The notes under the pieces were generated by a model. That model had not been told where the DNA came from. It did no database searches and was given only the letters and a program-made list of their open reading frames with translations. A stretch of DNA of 64,000 bases from Pseudomonadota bacterium (GTDB lineage: Bacteria; Pseudomonadota; Alphaproteobacteria; Rhizobiales; Hyphomicrobiaceae): NCBI GenBank assembly GCA_023423275.1, contig JAFAFW010000109.1, forward strand, positions 62,001 through 126,000, written 5' to 3'. This document shows positions 52,316 to 64,000 of the stretch, in pieces. A program made the position numbers and the translations under genes. Positions within the stretch are counted from its first letter, which is position 1, and each line of letters opens with the position of its first letter.

Positions 52316-53284
52316 ATGCGCGTCATCCACGGCTATCAACACGTCTCCCCCGAATGCCAAGGGGCTTCGATTGCCATCGGCAATTTCGATGGCGTGCACC
52401 GGGGCCATCAGGCGCTGTTGCTTGAGGCCCTGACCAAAGCCCGGGGCGAAGGCCGTCCCGCCGGCGTGATGGTTTTCGAACCGCATCCACGCGAGTTCTT
52501 TCGGCCGGCGGAGCCGCATTTCCGCTTGACCACGCTGGAGCAAAAGCTGGCCCTTATCGAACGGCTTGGGCTGGACTTTGCGATCGTCATGGCCTTCGAC
52601 GCGGCGCTGGCGGGATTGTCGGCAGAAGACTTTATCGCCCACATCCTGATCGATGCGCTTCAGGTGAAGCATGTCGTCATCGGCTACGACTTCTTTTTCG
52701 GCAAGAATCGGGGCGGCACGCCGGAGACGATGCGCGCCGCGGGAGAGGAACTCGGCTTCGCTGTCAGTGTCATCTCCCCTGTCGCGGAGGCAGGCGAGGT
52801 GTTCTCATCGAGTGAGGTACGCGCCAAGCTTTCGGCCGGCGATGTGCGCGGCGCAGCCGTGGACCTCGGCCATTGGTGGCGCGTGAAAGGTGTGGTCACG
52901 GGAGGCGCCAAGATCGGCAGCGGACTTGGTTTCCCGACCGCGAACATCACCCTGGCGCCCGGTACGGCCCTGGGCCACGGCATCTATGCGGCGCGCGTGT
53001 ACGTCGGCGAGGCCCGTTACGACGGCGCCGCCTACCTTGGCACACGCCCGACGTTTGATGACGGCGCGCCCGTGCTGGAGGTTTTCCTGCTCGACTTCGA
53101 CGGCGATCTCTACGGCCGCGAGATCGAGGTTGAATTTTTGGACTTCATTCGCGGCGATCTGCGCTTCACCGACATCGAAGAGCTGAAGGCGCAGATGGCA
53201 AAGGACTGTGCCCGCGCCCGCGAGATCATCGCCGAGACGGACCGGAACCCACCGCTCGCCAAGTTCGCCCTGGCGGAGCAATAA
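52316..53284 (+). CDS. ribF: bifunctional riboflavin kinase/FAD synthetase
   Basis: A 322-residue RibF. The N-terminal FAD synthetase nucleotidyl-transferase domain has SIAIGNFDGVHRGHQALL, VVIGYDFFFGKNRGGT and FSSSEVRAKLSAGDV. The C-terminal riboflavin kinase domain has GGAKIGSGLGFPTANI with the nucleotide-binding TAN motif, GIYAARVYVG and YLGTRPTF. Together they convert riboflavin to FMN and FAD. The ATG at 52316 is the best fit; earlier in-frame ATGs near 52250 are possible. ileS follows after 86 bases. Confidence 0.94.
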   Translation: MRVIHGYQHVSPECQGASIAIGNFDGVHRGHQALLLEALTKARGEGRPAGVMVFEPHPREFFRPAEPHFRLTTLEQKLALIERLGLDFAIVMAFDAALAGLSAEDFIAHILIDALQVKHVVIGYDFFFGKNRGGTPETMRAAGEELGFAVSVISPVAEAGEVFSSSEVRAKLSAGDVRGAAVDLGHWWRVKGVVTGGAKIGSGLGFPTANITLAPGTALGHGIYAARVYVGEARYDGAAYLGTRPTFDDGAPVLEVFLLDFDGDLYGREIEVEFLDFIRGDLRFTDIEELKAQMAKDCARAREIIAETDRNPPLAKFALAEQ

Positions 53285-53318
53285 AGGCTTACCTGCCCGA
53301 GGTTATACTTTGCTTCGC

Positions 53319-53353
53319 CTCAGGAGGTTGCTAGAAGGCCCGCTCAACCTGAG
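53319..53353 (+). other. hairpin in the ileS leader
   Basis: CTCAGG-(AGG)-TTG (53319-53330) can pair with CAACCTGAG (53345-53353), a 9-bp helix with a three-base bulge, 17 bases before the ileS ATG. The 5' arm contains AGGAGG, a strong Shine-Dalgarno-like sequence without a good ORF after it. Its role is unknown. Confidence 0.35.
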
Positions 53354-53370
53354 ATTTGAAAGAGCCACCG

Positions 53371-56385
<3,015 letters not shown>

Positions 56386-56390
56386 CCGCG

Positions 56391-56909
56391 ATGCCGCCGT
56401 CAGCAAAACCTAGCTGGGTGTGGGGGACGTTCTCCCCGCTCGGCCTATCGGTTGCCGCTGCTACCGTGATCATCGATCAGGCCCACAAGTGGTGGATGCT
56501 GGAGATCTACCGCATCCAGGACAAGGGCCGCGTCACGATCCTGCCGTTCCTCGATCTCATCTATGTGAAGAATACCGGGATCAGCTACGGACTGGGCTCC
56601 GGCAACATCGGGCAGCTCGAACTGGCCGGCTTCGCCATCCTGGCTGCCCTCGGGCTGGCCATTTGGTTGGCGCGCGGAGAAATGAACTCCGTGATGGCCA
56701 TAAGTATCGGCTTCATCATTGGCGGCGCGGTTGGCAACGCCATCGACCGGGTCTATCTCGGCGGCGTGGCCGATTTCTTTCTGCTCAGCGCCTATGGCTA
56801 CTCCTGGTACGTCTTCAACATCGCAGATGTTGCGATCGTTGCCGGTGTCATCGGCCTCCTGTATGACTCGTTCTGGCCGAGTCGCAATGGTGCCTCAAAG
56901 CAGCCGTAA
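56391..56909 (+). CDS. lspA: lipoprotein signal peptidase
   Basis: A 172-residue signal peptidase II with four membrane helices. It removes the signal of diacylglyceryl-modified prolipoproteins. The conserved VKNTGISYGLGS and the two catalytic aspartates, in GGAVGNAIDRVYLGGVADFF and FNIADVAIV, are present. The ATG at 56391 lies five bases after the ileS stop; a GTG at 56382 overlapping that stop is also possible. The next gene downstream encodes a probable lipoprotein, a natural substrate. Confidence 0.94.
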   Translation: MPPSAKPSWVWGTFSPLGLSVAAATVIIDQAHKWWMLEIYRIQDKGRVTILPFLDLIYVKNTGISYGLGSGNIGQLELAGFAILAALGLAIWLARGEMNSVMAISIGFIIGGAVGNAIDRVYLGGVADFFLLSAYGYSWYVFNIADVAIVAGVIGLLYDSFWPSRNGASKQP

Positions 56910-56966
56910 GCGTTTGCGTTGGGGGACGAATTCCTGTCCGCGTGTCAGCCACCGGAGAGAAGACCG

Positions 56967-57428
56967 ATGACACAGACCAGTCGACGACTGCGAGCTGCAT
57001 TCGCCGCCAGTGCGGTGGGTTTGGCAACGATGGTGTCGGGCTGCGGGTTTGACGGCGTCGAATTAAACGGCGCTGTTTTCGAGGTTATGGGTCTGTCGGG
57101 ACCAGCCACGAAGGGGAAAGAACCTGAAGTCGCGGCGCGGCCGGGAATTGTACTTCCCCCGCACATGGACCGCCTGCCTGATCCCGATCAGGCTGGGAAC
57201 ACGGCGACAGCAACAGCACCTGCTGAAGCATGGCCGGACGATCCAGACAACCGCAAGGTTGCCGACGTTGCGGCGCTGGACCGCCAGCATGAGGCGTTCT
57301 GCCGCGAAGCGCTCTGGAAAGCCCAAGCCGCCGGTCAGGACACTCCGCAGATCAAGGGGCCACGGGGCATGTGCAATCCCTCCATCCTGCGCAGCATCAC
57401 CGGCAAGGACATCACGACGCGGCAGTAA
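56967..57428 (+). CDS. putative lipoprotein, unknown function
   Basis: A 153-residue protein with a lipoprotein signal: RRLRAAFAASAVGLATMVSGCG, where the lipobox is MVSGC. The mature part is proline- and acid-rich (VLPPHMDRLPDPDQAG) and ends with REALWKAQAAGQ and GMCNPSILRSI. I do not recognise the family. The start at 56967 has GGAGAGAAG upstream. It follows lspA and precedes the M16 peptidase pair, so an envelope role is likely. Confidence 0.7.
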   Translation: MTQTSRRLRAAFAASAVGLATMVSGCGFDGVELNGAVFEVMGLSGPATKGKEPEVAARPGIVLPPHMDRLPDPDQAGNTATATAPAEAWPDDPDNRKVADVAALDRQHEAFCREALWKAQAAGQDTPQIKGPRGMCNPSILRSITGKDITTRQ

Positions 57429-57711
57429 AATGGACCGCGGAGTCTATGCTGCCGCCGGTTTAGCCGTTCCAATTCTCGCGGCTGCAATTTTCGGTGCGGG
57501 GCGTCGGTAGCCATAGGGGCGCCGCGCCGCTGGCGTTATTTTAATTTTTCGGAGACCAATCACGCGCTGTGCCGTTTGACAACGCTGGCCTTGATCCCGA
57601 CATCCACTCCCGGCGACGGCGTTCAGCTCCAGCCGACGTGTTTTTTGCGCCCTGCACTCTCGGCCTCGACAATCCGAACCGGTCTCAGCACCGGCGCACA
57701 AGGATCGACGT

Positions 57712-59115
57712 ATGCTCACCCGCGTTCAGATCTCCCTCTCGACCTTACTGGCTTTCATCATGATGCTCGCTCTTGCTGAAATCCCGACCTCGCAGGCTCA
57801 AAGCAACCGGCCAGTGTCGGAATTCAAGTTGAGCAACGGCATGCAAGTGGTCGTCATTCCGGACCATCGGGCGCCGGTCGTGACGCATATGGTGTGGTAT
57901 CGCGTCGGAGCGGCCGATGAGCAACCCGGCATATCCGGCATCGCGCACTTCCTCGAACACCTGATGTTCAAATCGACCGAGAAGATCGCATCGGGGGAAT
58001 TCTCGAAGATCGTCTCCCGGCTCGGCGGACAGGACAACGCCTTCACCAGTCAGGACGCAACCGCCTACTTCCAGCGGATCGCGAAGGAGAGGCTGGGGCA
58101 GGTGATGCAGATGGAAGCCGACCGCATGGTCAACCTCCGGCTGACCGAGCGCGAGGTTCTGACGGAGCGGGATGTCATCCTCGAAGAGCGCCGTTCGCGC
58201 GTGGAGAACAACCCGCAGGCTATTCTCGACGAGCAGATGAACGCGGTGCTGTACTATTCGCACCCCTATGGCATCCCGGTGATCGGCTGGGAGCATGAAA
58301 TCGCGAAGCTGTCGCGCGAGGATGCCCTCACGTTCTACAAGCGCCACTATGCGCCGAACAACGCCATCCTCGTCGTGTCTGGCGATGTCACCGCGGACGA
58401 GGTCAAACGGCTGGCGGAGGACAGTTACGGCAAGCTGCCGGTCAATCCGGCAATCGATGGTCGTCGTCGCCCGATGGACCCGGAGCAAAGAGCCTCGCGC
58501 CGTGTCGAGGTCCGCGATCCGCGCGCCGGCAAGGCCTCCATTCAGCGCTACTACGTCACGCCAAGCTATATCACAGCACCTCCGGGCGAAGCGGAAGCGC
58601 TTGATCTGCTGATGAAAATCGTTGGCTCGGGCGCGACCAGCCGTCTCTATCAGAAGCTGGTCGCCGAAGACAAAATCGCATCCAGCGCGGGCGGGTGGTA
58701 CGGCGGATCGAGCATGGATTTCGGCAAGATCGCCATCTACGCTGTCCCCGCTGACGGTGCCTCTCTGGACGCCGTGGAGAAGGGCATGGACGCCGTGCTC
58801 GCCGACGTCATCAAGAACGGCGTGACCGAGGCCGAACTCGAACGCGCCAAGAAATCCTATCTCGCGGATTACGTGTACGAGAGCGACAACCAGGCGACGC
58901 TGGCACGACGTTACGGTTGGGGCCTCGTTGCCGGGCGCACGGTCGCCGAAATCGACGCCTGGCCCGGGAAGATTTCCGCTGTCACGCTCGATGAGGTCAA
59001 GAAGACTGCCGCTCGTTATCTCGATGCACGCCGGTCGGTGACGGGCACGTTGCTACCGATACCCGCGGAGGGTGACGTTAAGGCAAGCGCACCGTCTCCA
59101 TCCGGCCGGACGTGA
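57712..59115 (+). CDS. M16 family zinc peptidase, catalytic member
   Basis: A 467-residue periplasmic insulinase-type peptidase. A signal peptide (LSTLLAFIMMLALAEIPTSQAQ) precedes the catalytic domain. The inverted zinc motif HFLEH (HxxEH) is in GIAHFLEHLMFKST, with the distal glutamate expected in LTEREVLTERDVILEERR. The conserved HPYGIPVIGWEHEI follows. It forms a tight pair with the following M16 protein that lacks the motif. Such pairs resemble the two chains of mitochondrial processing peptidase. Confidence 0.92.
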   Translation: MLTRVQISLSTLLAFIMMLALAEIPTSQAQSNRPVSEFKLSNGMQVVVIPDHRAPVVTHMVWYRVGAADEQPGISGIAHFLEHLMFKSTEKIASGEFSKIVSRLGGQDNAFTSQDATAYFQRIAKERLGQVMQMEADRMVNLRLTEREVLTERDVILEERRSRVENNPQAILDEQMNAVLYYSHPYGIPVIGWEHEIAKLSREDALTFYKRHYAPNNAILVVSGDVTADEVKRLAEDSYGKLPVNPAIDGRRRPMDPEQRASRRVEVRDPRAGKASIQRYYVTPSYITAPPGEAEALDLLMKIVGSGATSRLYQKLVAEDKIASSAGGWYGGSSMDFGKIAIYAVPADGASLDAVEKGMDAVLADVIKNGVTEAELERAKKSYLADYVYESDNQATLARRYGWGLVAGRTVAEIDAWPGKISAVTLDEVKKTAARYLDARRSVTGTLLPIPAEGDVKASAPSPSGRT

Positions 59116-59129
59116 GGATGAGGTCAGTC

Positions 59130-60506
59130 ATGGCAGTCAGCGTATCGCGGGAGCATCGCACTCCCTTTCGGATTATCTTTGCAGCACACGCGGCTCTCAT
59201 CGCATTGCTGTTGCTCGCCTTCGGCGCAACTTTCACAACGTCAGCTCACGCAATGAAAATCCAATCCGTCAAAAGCCCCGGTGGAATTGAAGCTTGGCTC
59301 GTCGAGGAGCACAGCGTGCCCCTCATGGCGATGCGGTTCGCGTTCGAGGGCGGCAATTCGCAGGACCCCAACGGCAGCGAAGGTGTCGCCAACTTCCTGA
59401 CAGCCATGATGGACGAGGGCGCAGGCGATCTGACATCGATCCAGTATCAGGAACGCATGGAAGAGATCGCCATGCGCATGAGCTTCGATGATAGCCGCGA
59501 TGCTCTTTATGGCAGCTTCGAAACGCTGACGACCAACCGCGACGCAGCTGTCGAACTCCTCCGCCTTGCCGTCAACAAGCCGCGCTTCGACACCGACGCC
59601 GTCGAGCGTATTCGTGGTCAACTTCTCGCCAGTCTCGCGTTCGCGGCCAAGGATCCGGACCGTGTTGCATCCCGCGACTGGTTCGCGAAAGCATTTCCGG
59701 GGCACCCCTACGGGCGCGCGACCAACGGCACCGTGGAAAGCATCACCAAGCTTTCAGGCAGCGATCTTGAGAATTATCGCAAGCGCGTGTTTGCGAAGGA
59801 TACCCTGAAGGTCGTCGCGGTCGGCGATATCGATGCTGCAACGTTCGGCAAAATCCTCGATGAGGTGTTCGGCGACCTGCCCGCGAAAGCCGATCTCGCC
59901 CCGGTGCCGATGGTTTCGCCCAAGACGGGCGGCATTCTTGAAGTCGTGGAAATGCCGGTTCCTCAATCGGTCGCGGTGTTCGGCCTGGGCGGCGTGGCGC
60001 GCAAGGATCCGGACTTTATCCCTGCCTTCGTGATGAACCACATCATCGGCGGTGGCGGCTTTTCCTCCCGGCTGATGGAAGAGGTGCGTGAAAAGCGCGG
60101 CCTTGCTTATTCGGTCTACAGCTATCTGCAGCCCTACCAGCATGCCTCGATCTTCGCCGGCGGCGTGGCAACCAAGAATGAAGAGATCGGCCAGTCTCTG
60201 GACGTTATCAAGGAAGTGCTGGAGAAGATGGCCCAGGACGGCCCGACAGCCGAGGAATTGCAGAACTCGAAGGACTATCTGATTGGCTCGTACCCGCTCC
60301 GTTTCGACACGAACGCCAAGATCGCCAATCAGCTTCTCGGCATCATGCAGGACGATCTGGGCATCGACTACGTCGACAAGCGCAACAGCATGATCGAGGC
60401 TGTGACGCTGGCGGACGTGCAACGCGCCGCGGCCCGTATTCTCAAAATCGAGAATCTCATCACCACGGTCGTCGGCCAGCCGAAGAACCTCAAAGGCCGG
60501 TCGTAG
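59130..60506 (+). CDS. M16 family protein, non-catalytic partner
   Basis: A 458-residue M16 protein with an N-terminal hydrophobic segment (FAAHAALIALLLLAFGA) and a probable cleavage after SAHA. The position of the zinc motif reads GVANFLTAMMDEG, without HxxEH, so it is unlikely to be catalytic. Its C-terminal domain is well kept: GGGGFSSRLMEEVREKRGLAYSVYSYL, the R/Y motif that supports the partner's active site. It starts 14 bases after the catalytic member with GAGG upstream, so the two are co-translated. Confidence 0.9.
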   Translation: MAVSVSREHRTPFRIIFAAHAALIALLLLAFGATFTTSAHAMKIQSVKSPGGIEAWLVEEHSVPLMAMRFAFEGGNSQDPNGSEGVANFLTAMMDEGAGDLTSIQYQERMEEIAMRMSFDDSRDALYGSFETLTTNRDAAVELLRLAVNKPRFDTDAVERIRGQLLASLAFAAKDPDRVASRDWFAKAFPGHPYGRATNGTVESITKLSGSDLENYRKRVFAKDTLKVVAVGDIDAATFGKILDEVFGDLPAKADLAPVPMVSPKTGGILEVVEMPVPQSVAVFGLGGVARKDPDFIPAFVMNHIIGGGGFSSRLMEEVREKRGLAYSVYSYLQPYQHASIFAGGVATKNEEIGQSLDVIKEVLEKMAQDGPTAEELQNSKDYLIGSYPLRFDTNAKIANQLLGIMQDDLGIDYVDKRNSMIEAVTLADVQRAAARILKIENLITTVVGQPKNLKGRS

Positions 60507-60508
60507 GT

Positions 60509-60539
60509 CAAGGCCCGCCCGCATTCGCGACGGGCCTTG
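60509..60539 (+). terminator. inverted repeat after the M16 pair
   Basis: A perfect 9-bp stem, CAAGGCCCG (60509-60517) with CGGGCCTTG (60531-60539), and a 13-base loop. It starts two bases after the stop codon. No T-run follows. Same style as the hairpin after leuC. Confidence 0.45.
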
Positions 60540-60626
60540 GCGACATCTGAAGACTTGCGACCACAGTGCGGCTGAGCACGACCCCAAGCCGTGCGAAACA
60601 CGGCTTGGCAGAGGCGACGGCGTTGC

Positions 60627-61988
60627 ATGGCAGAAACCGCACGTTCTGAAAGCGCAGACGGGGAGCTGCCGTTTCGCCAGTCGATCGACGGGGTCCTCGA
60701 GAGCACCATCGGCGAACACGGGCTGACCGCCGCCGAATTGCACGGCTGGCTGGAGAGGCTTCAGCCTGCCATCGACCAGCTTCGCCATACGTGGCACTCG
60801 AGAACGTTCCCTCTTCTCAGCGTCTGCGAAGAAACTGACGACATCGTTGCGGCCGAGCAGGCCTTGGCGACGCTCACAGAGGGAGCACGAACACTCGTTT
60901 TTTTCGGGACAGGCGGCGCCAGTCTTGGTGGCCAGGCCCTCGCACAGCTCGGCGGATGGGATATTCCCGGCAGCGCCCCCGAGGACCAAAAGCAAAAGCC
61001 ACGCACCCGCTTCTACGACAACCTCGACGCCCATACGCTGGCGCGCGTTCTGGCGACGCTGGATCTCGCCTCCACGCGCCTCGTGGTGACATCCAAATCC
61101 GGAAATACTCCAGAAACGCTGGTTCAAGCGCTGGCGGCCATCGATGCCGTGAAGCAATCAGGTCTGGCGGCGCAACTCCCACGGCTTTTGCTGGGCATCA
61201 CAGAGCCCTCTGGCCCGGACCGGCGCAACGGTTTACGTGACGTTTTCGAGGCTCACGGCATCCCGCTCCTGGAACACAACTCCAGCATCGGTGGCCGGTA
61301 TTCGGTATTGACGACCGTCGGCCTGGTGCCGGCCTTGGCCCGCGGGCTGGATGTTCGCGCACTGCGTACGGGTGCGCGCGATGTGATCTCGACTCTGCTC
61401 AGCGCATCGACACCCCGTCAGATTCCTCCCGCTCTCGGCGCAGCCGTCAACGTCGCGTTGGCGAAGGAGCGCGGTGTCGATGTCAGCGTTCTGATCCCCT
61501 ATAGCGATCGTCTCGGCCGCTTCGCGCATTGGTATGTCCAGCTCTGGTCTGAAAGCCTTGGGAAAAGCGGCGAGGGAACAACGCCGATTGCCTGTGTTGG
61601 TCCGGTTTTCCAGCATAGCCAGCTACAGCTCTTCATGGATGGTCCGCGTCGGCATCTGCTGACCGTGTTGCGGCCGGCCACGACAGGCGTTGGTCCACGA
61701 ATCGATCCGGATCTGGCTGAGATGGCCGGGATCGGCGAGATGGCGGGGCGTACCGCGGGTGATCTGATTGCGGCAGAGGCCCAAGGCGTTGTGGATGCGC
61801 TGGCCGATGTCGGGCGGCCCGTGCGGCTTATCGAGATGAACCGGCTGGACGAACGCACCCTGGGTGCGCTCTTGATGCACTTTATGCTGGAAACGATTCT
61901 CGCCAGCCAGCTTCTCGGCGTCGACCCGTTCGATCAGCCGGCTGTCGAACTCGGCAAAGCACTGTCGCGGAAACGGCTGTTGGGTTGA
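60627..61988 (+). CDS. pgi: glucose-6-phosphate isomerase
   Basis: A 453-residue Pgi interconverting glucose 6-phosphate and fructose 6-phosphate. FFGTGGASLGGQALAQLGGWD and VTSKSGNTPETLVQALA form the sugar-phosphate loops, NSSIGGRYSVLTTVGLVPAL is signature 1, and GVDPFDQPAVELGKAL at the C-terminus is signature 2. At about 450 residues it belongs to the shorter type, not the roughly 550-residue enterobacterial form. Start at 60627; the open frame begins 36 bases earlier without support. mutL follows by 29 bases. Confidence 0.9.
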   Translation: MAETARSESADGELPFRQSIDGVLESTIGEHGLTAAELHGWLERLQPAIDQLRHTWHSRTFPLLSVCEETDDIVAAEQALATLTEGARTLVFFGTGGASLGGQALAQLGGWDIPGSAPEDQKQKPRTRFYDNLDAHTLARVLATLDLASTRLVVTSKSGNTPETLVQALAAIDAVKQSGLAAQLPRLLLGITEPSGPDRRNGLRDVFEAHGIPLLEHNSSIGGRYSVLTTVGLVPALARGLDVRALRTGARDVISTLLSASTPRQIPPALGAAVNVALAKERGVDVSVLIPYSDRLGRFAHWYVQLWSESLGKSGEGTTPIACVGPVFQHSQLQLFMDGPRRHLLTVLRPATTGVGPRIDPDLAEMAGIGEMAGRTAGDLIAAEAQGVVDALADVGRPVRLIEMNRLDERTLGALLMHFMLETILASQLLGVDPFDQPAVELGKALSRKRLLG

Positions 61989-62017
61989 GGCCATTCCGTT
62001 CACGGGGGATTGGGACC

Positions 62018-63817
62018 ATGGCGATCCGCCAGTTGTCTCCTGACATTGTCAATCGCATCGCCGCCGGCGAGGTGATCGAACGGCCCGCGAGTGTCGTCAA
62101 AGAGCTCGTCGAGAACGCCATCGATGCAGGGGCCAGCGACATCGAGGTGGTGACGGCGGGAGGCGGCGTCTCACTGATCCGCGTCACCGATGACGGCGGC
62201 GGCATGGAGCCGCGTGATCTCTCTCTCTGCGTTGAGCGCCATGCGACGTCCAAGCTCAACGGCGAGGACCTGCTCGACATTCGCACGCTGGGCTTTCGCG
62301 GCGAAGCTCTGCCCTCCATCGGATCAGTCGCCGAGCTGACGATCGTGTCGCGTGCCCGTGGCGCGGCGGAGGCGTTTTCGCTCACCATCGCGCGTGGCCA
62401 GAAAGGGCAGGTCATGCCGGCTGCCGCCAATGCCGGTACGCGCGTGGAAGTGCGCGACCTGTTCTCGGCAACCCCGGCACGCCTGAAATTCCTGAAATCC
62501 GAGCGGGCCGAAAACCTCGCCATCAGCGATGTCGTCCGGCGGCTGGCCATGGCCCACCCGGAAGTGGCACTTACGCTGACAACCGGCGAGCGCACTTCAC
62601 TGCGTCTTCCAGGAGCCTCGCGCAATTCGGATGGACTTTTGCAGCGCCTCGGTGGCGTCATGGGGCGCGACTTCATGGAAGATGCGCTCGCCATCTCCGG
62701 AGAGCGCCAGGGAATTCGCGTGTCGGGCTTTGCGGGTCTGCCTACGCTGCACCGGCCGGACGCAACCCAACAATTCCTGTTTGTGAACGGGCGACCGGTC
62801 CGCGACAAACTTCTGGTGGGCGCGGTGCGGGCCGCCTATGGCGATACCATCCCGCGCGGCCGCCAGCCACTGCTCGCCATCTTCATCGATCTCGATCCAC
62901 GCGAGGTCGACGTGAACGTGCATCCGGCCAAAACCGAAGTTCGTTTCCGTGATCCGGGCGCGGCGCGCGCCCTGGTGATCACGGCGTTGAGGCAAGCGCT
63001 TGAAGCGGCCGTGTATCGCGCCTCCGCCGCAGGGGGCACGGCGGCGGTCGATCTGCTGGTGCGGAGGCCTTCACCCTCAACGCAGATACCTGCATTTTCC
63101 TCGAGCTTCGTACGCCCACCATCCCGCCCGCTTTCTCCTGGTCTGGCGGAGGCAATTCAGGCTCCCCTGGCGGAAATCGATGTCCCCAGCGCCGATACAT
63201 CGGAGCCGGATATCGCGCCAGCGGCGGACCTGGCCGATCGTCCGCTTGGGGCTGCGCGCTGCCAGCTTCACGAAACCTATATCATCGCCCAGACACGGAC
63301 CTCGATGGTGATCGTCGATCAGCACGCGGCCCATGAGCGCCTCGTCTACGAGCGCATGAAGGCGATGTTGGCTAACGGCGGCGTGGCGCGGCAGGGATTG
63401 CTGATCCCGGAGATCGTCACGGTTGGCGACGCTGAAGCCGAGGCTCTGGTCGAACATGCCGATGAGCTCGGCGACCTCGGCCTTGTGCTGGAGTCCTTTG
63501 GTCCAGGAACAGTCGCGGTGCGCGAGACGCCGGCATTGCTCGGGCAGACGAATGTCCAAGGGCTCGTCCGCGACCTCGCTGCGGATATCCTGCGCGAAGG
63601 CGAGCGGTTGGTACTCAAAGAACGCCTGGAAGCCGTGTGCGCAACCATGGCCTGTCACGGCAGCGTGCGGGCTGGACGGCGGTTGACCCCGACAGAAATG
63701 AACGCCTTGTTGCGCGAGATGGAGGCAACGCCCTTGTCCGGGCAATGCAATCACGGGCGCCCCACCTACGTTGAACTCGCGCTGGGTGATATCGAACGCC
63801 TGTTCGGCCGGAAATAA
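62018..63817 (+). CDS. mutL: DNA mismatch repair protein MutL
   Basis: A 599-residue MutL. The GHKL ATPase motifs are GEVIERPASVVKELVENAIDAG, VTDDGGGM and TLGFRGEALPSI. The C-terminal domain has VDQHAAHERLVYERM, close to the DQHA(x)2E(x)4E endonuclease signature, and CATMACHGSVRAGRRLT and QCNHGRPTYVEL, so it should be a nicking MutL, as expected where MutH is absent. The linker between domains is proline-rich. The ATG at 62018 is chosen as the first one giving the standard N-terminus. It lies 29 bases after pgi. Confidence 0.95.
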   Translation: MAIRQLSPDIVNRIAAGEVIERPASVVKELVENAIDAGASDIEVVTAGGGVSLIRVTDDGGGMEPRDLSLCVERHATSKLNGEDLLDIRTLGFRGEALPSIGSVAELTIVSRARGAAEAFSLTIARGQKGQVMPAAANAGTRVEVRDLFSATPARLKFLKSERAENLAISDVVRRLAMAHPEVALTLTTGERTSLRLPGASRNSDGLLQRLGGVMGRDFMEDALAISGERQGIRVSGFAGLPTLHRPDATQQFLFVNGRPVRDKLLVGAVRAAYGDTIPRGRQPLLAIFIDLDPREVDVNVHPAKTEVRFRDPGAARALVITALRQALEAAVYRASAAGGTAAVDLLVRRPSPSTQIPAFSSSFVRPPSRPLSPGLAEAIQAPLAEIDVPSADTSEPDIAPAADLADRPLGAARCQLHETYIIAQTRTSMVIVDQHAAHERLVYERMKAMLANGGVARQGLLIPEIVTVGDAEAEALVEHADELGDLGLVLESFGPGTVAVRETPALLGQTNVQGLVRDLAADILREGERLVLKERLEAVCATMACHGSVRAGRRLTPTEMNALLREMEATPLSGQCNHGRPTYVELALGDIERLFGRK

Positions 63818-63895
63818 AGCCGCTCGCGCCCTCTGTGCAGAGAGCGGGCATCGGGATAGCCTGAATGCTCCAGCTCCGTTTCGGCGATTGCGCTC

Positions 63896-64000
63896 ATGGC
63901 CCCGAAAATTCCTCCAGATCCTTCGCCCAGAACCTATCCAACCGCTGTTTCCCTGAAGCGGCGCGCGGGCCGGGGAGCTGCGGCAGCTCCGGCAGTCACG
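63896..64000 (+). CDS. possible 5' end of a gene cut by the window edge
   Basis: An ATG at 63896 opens a frame to the end of the window (35 codons, no stop). The translated part is basic and rich in Ala, Pro and Arg (KRRAGRGAAAAP). A second frame from 63864 is also open. Neither can be identified, and the choice of frame is uncertain. Confidence 0.25.
   Translation, partial: MAPKIPPDPSPRTYPTAVSLKRRAGRGAAAAPAVT

Noticed and set aside
57430..57510. A 26-codon hydrophobic ORF after the lipoprotein gene.
   Set aside because: It has no Shine-Dalgarno sequence and no link to a known small membrane protein; kept only as a remote possibility.
57516..57550. GC-rich stretch followed by a T-rich tail, terminator-like.
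   Set aside because: The best stem is only four base pairs (CGCC/GGCG), too weak to call.

Overview
The window (about 62-65% G+C by eye) is a stretch of core chromosome from an alphaproteobacterium, most probably of the Hyphomicrobiales (Rhizobiales). Support comes from the DUF1013/TrcR cell-cycle regulator, the 47-residue aa3-type cytochrome oxidase subunit IV, the three-gene transhydrogenase (pntAa-pntAb-pntB), a DUF2244 protein, a DUF6460-like protein, and an IleS with a cysteine-poor C-terminus. No rRNA, tRNA, IS element, integrase, phage gene or CRISPR array was recognised. Genus assignment is not possible from sequence reading alone.

Layout. 1-4075: small lipoprotein, HpaI-type aldolase, VOC protein, and the dgoK-dgoA pair for 2-keto-3-deoxy-galactonate breakdown. 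4208-6352 (minus): the most unusual region, a compact cluster of a 52-residue peptide ORF, a radical SAM/SPASM enzyme, a PqqD-like (RRE-type) protein and a 211-residue protein with a duplicated MQVRTG motif. It looks like an undescribed ribosomally synthesised, radical-SAM-modified peptide (RiPP or redox-cofactor) pathway. 6648-8957: enoyl-CoA hydratase and 3-hydroxyacyl-CoA dehydrogenase (PaaF/PaaH-like). 9101-12366: AbrB-family membrane protein, trxB with a striking 5' leader, and a LysR regulator. 12460-17310: leuC and leuD separated by a methyltransferase, an ACT-like protein and two small HExxH proteins. 17332-23354: quinone oxidoreductase, Ada-type repair protein, DUF2244 protein, nth, an MHYT-GGDEF-EAL protein and a cupin.

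23417-27537 (minus) is the four-gene Anbu set: circularly permuted ATP-grasp, alpha-E, transglutaminase-like protease and the Anbu proteasome homologue. 27705-32948: SDR, TPP-dependent enzyme, phosphoesterase and a single-chain DUF262-DUF1524 (GmrSD-like) protein. 33112-43045: DUF952-pyrD, MATE transporter, lhr-pdeM DNA-repair pair, argJ (TTG start), a MutT-like protein, a hydrolase and a membrane protein. 43142-46528: pnt operon with terminator, and cytochrome oxidase subunit IV. 46834-53284: periplasmic protein, lytic transglycosylase, SDR, trcR, panB, MaoC hydratase and ribF. 53371-63817: ileS, lspA, lipoprotein, an M16 peptidase pair (one catalytic, one lacking the zinc motif), pgi and mutL.

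Most genes are housekeeping or general metabolism. The accessory content is the radical SAM cluster, the Anbu cluster and the GmrSD-like gene. None is flanked by mobility genes. Start sites were moved from the longest ORF to internal ATG/GTG/TTG codons where a Shine-Dalgarno sequence, signal peptide or family length argued for it.
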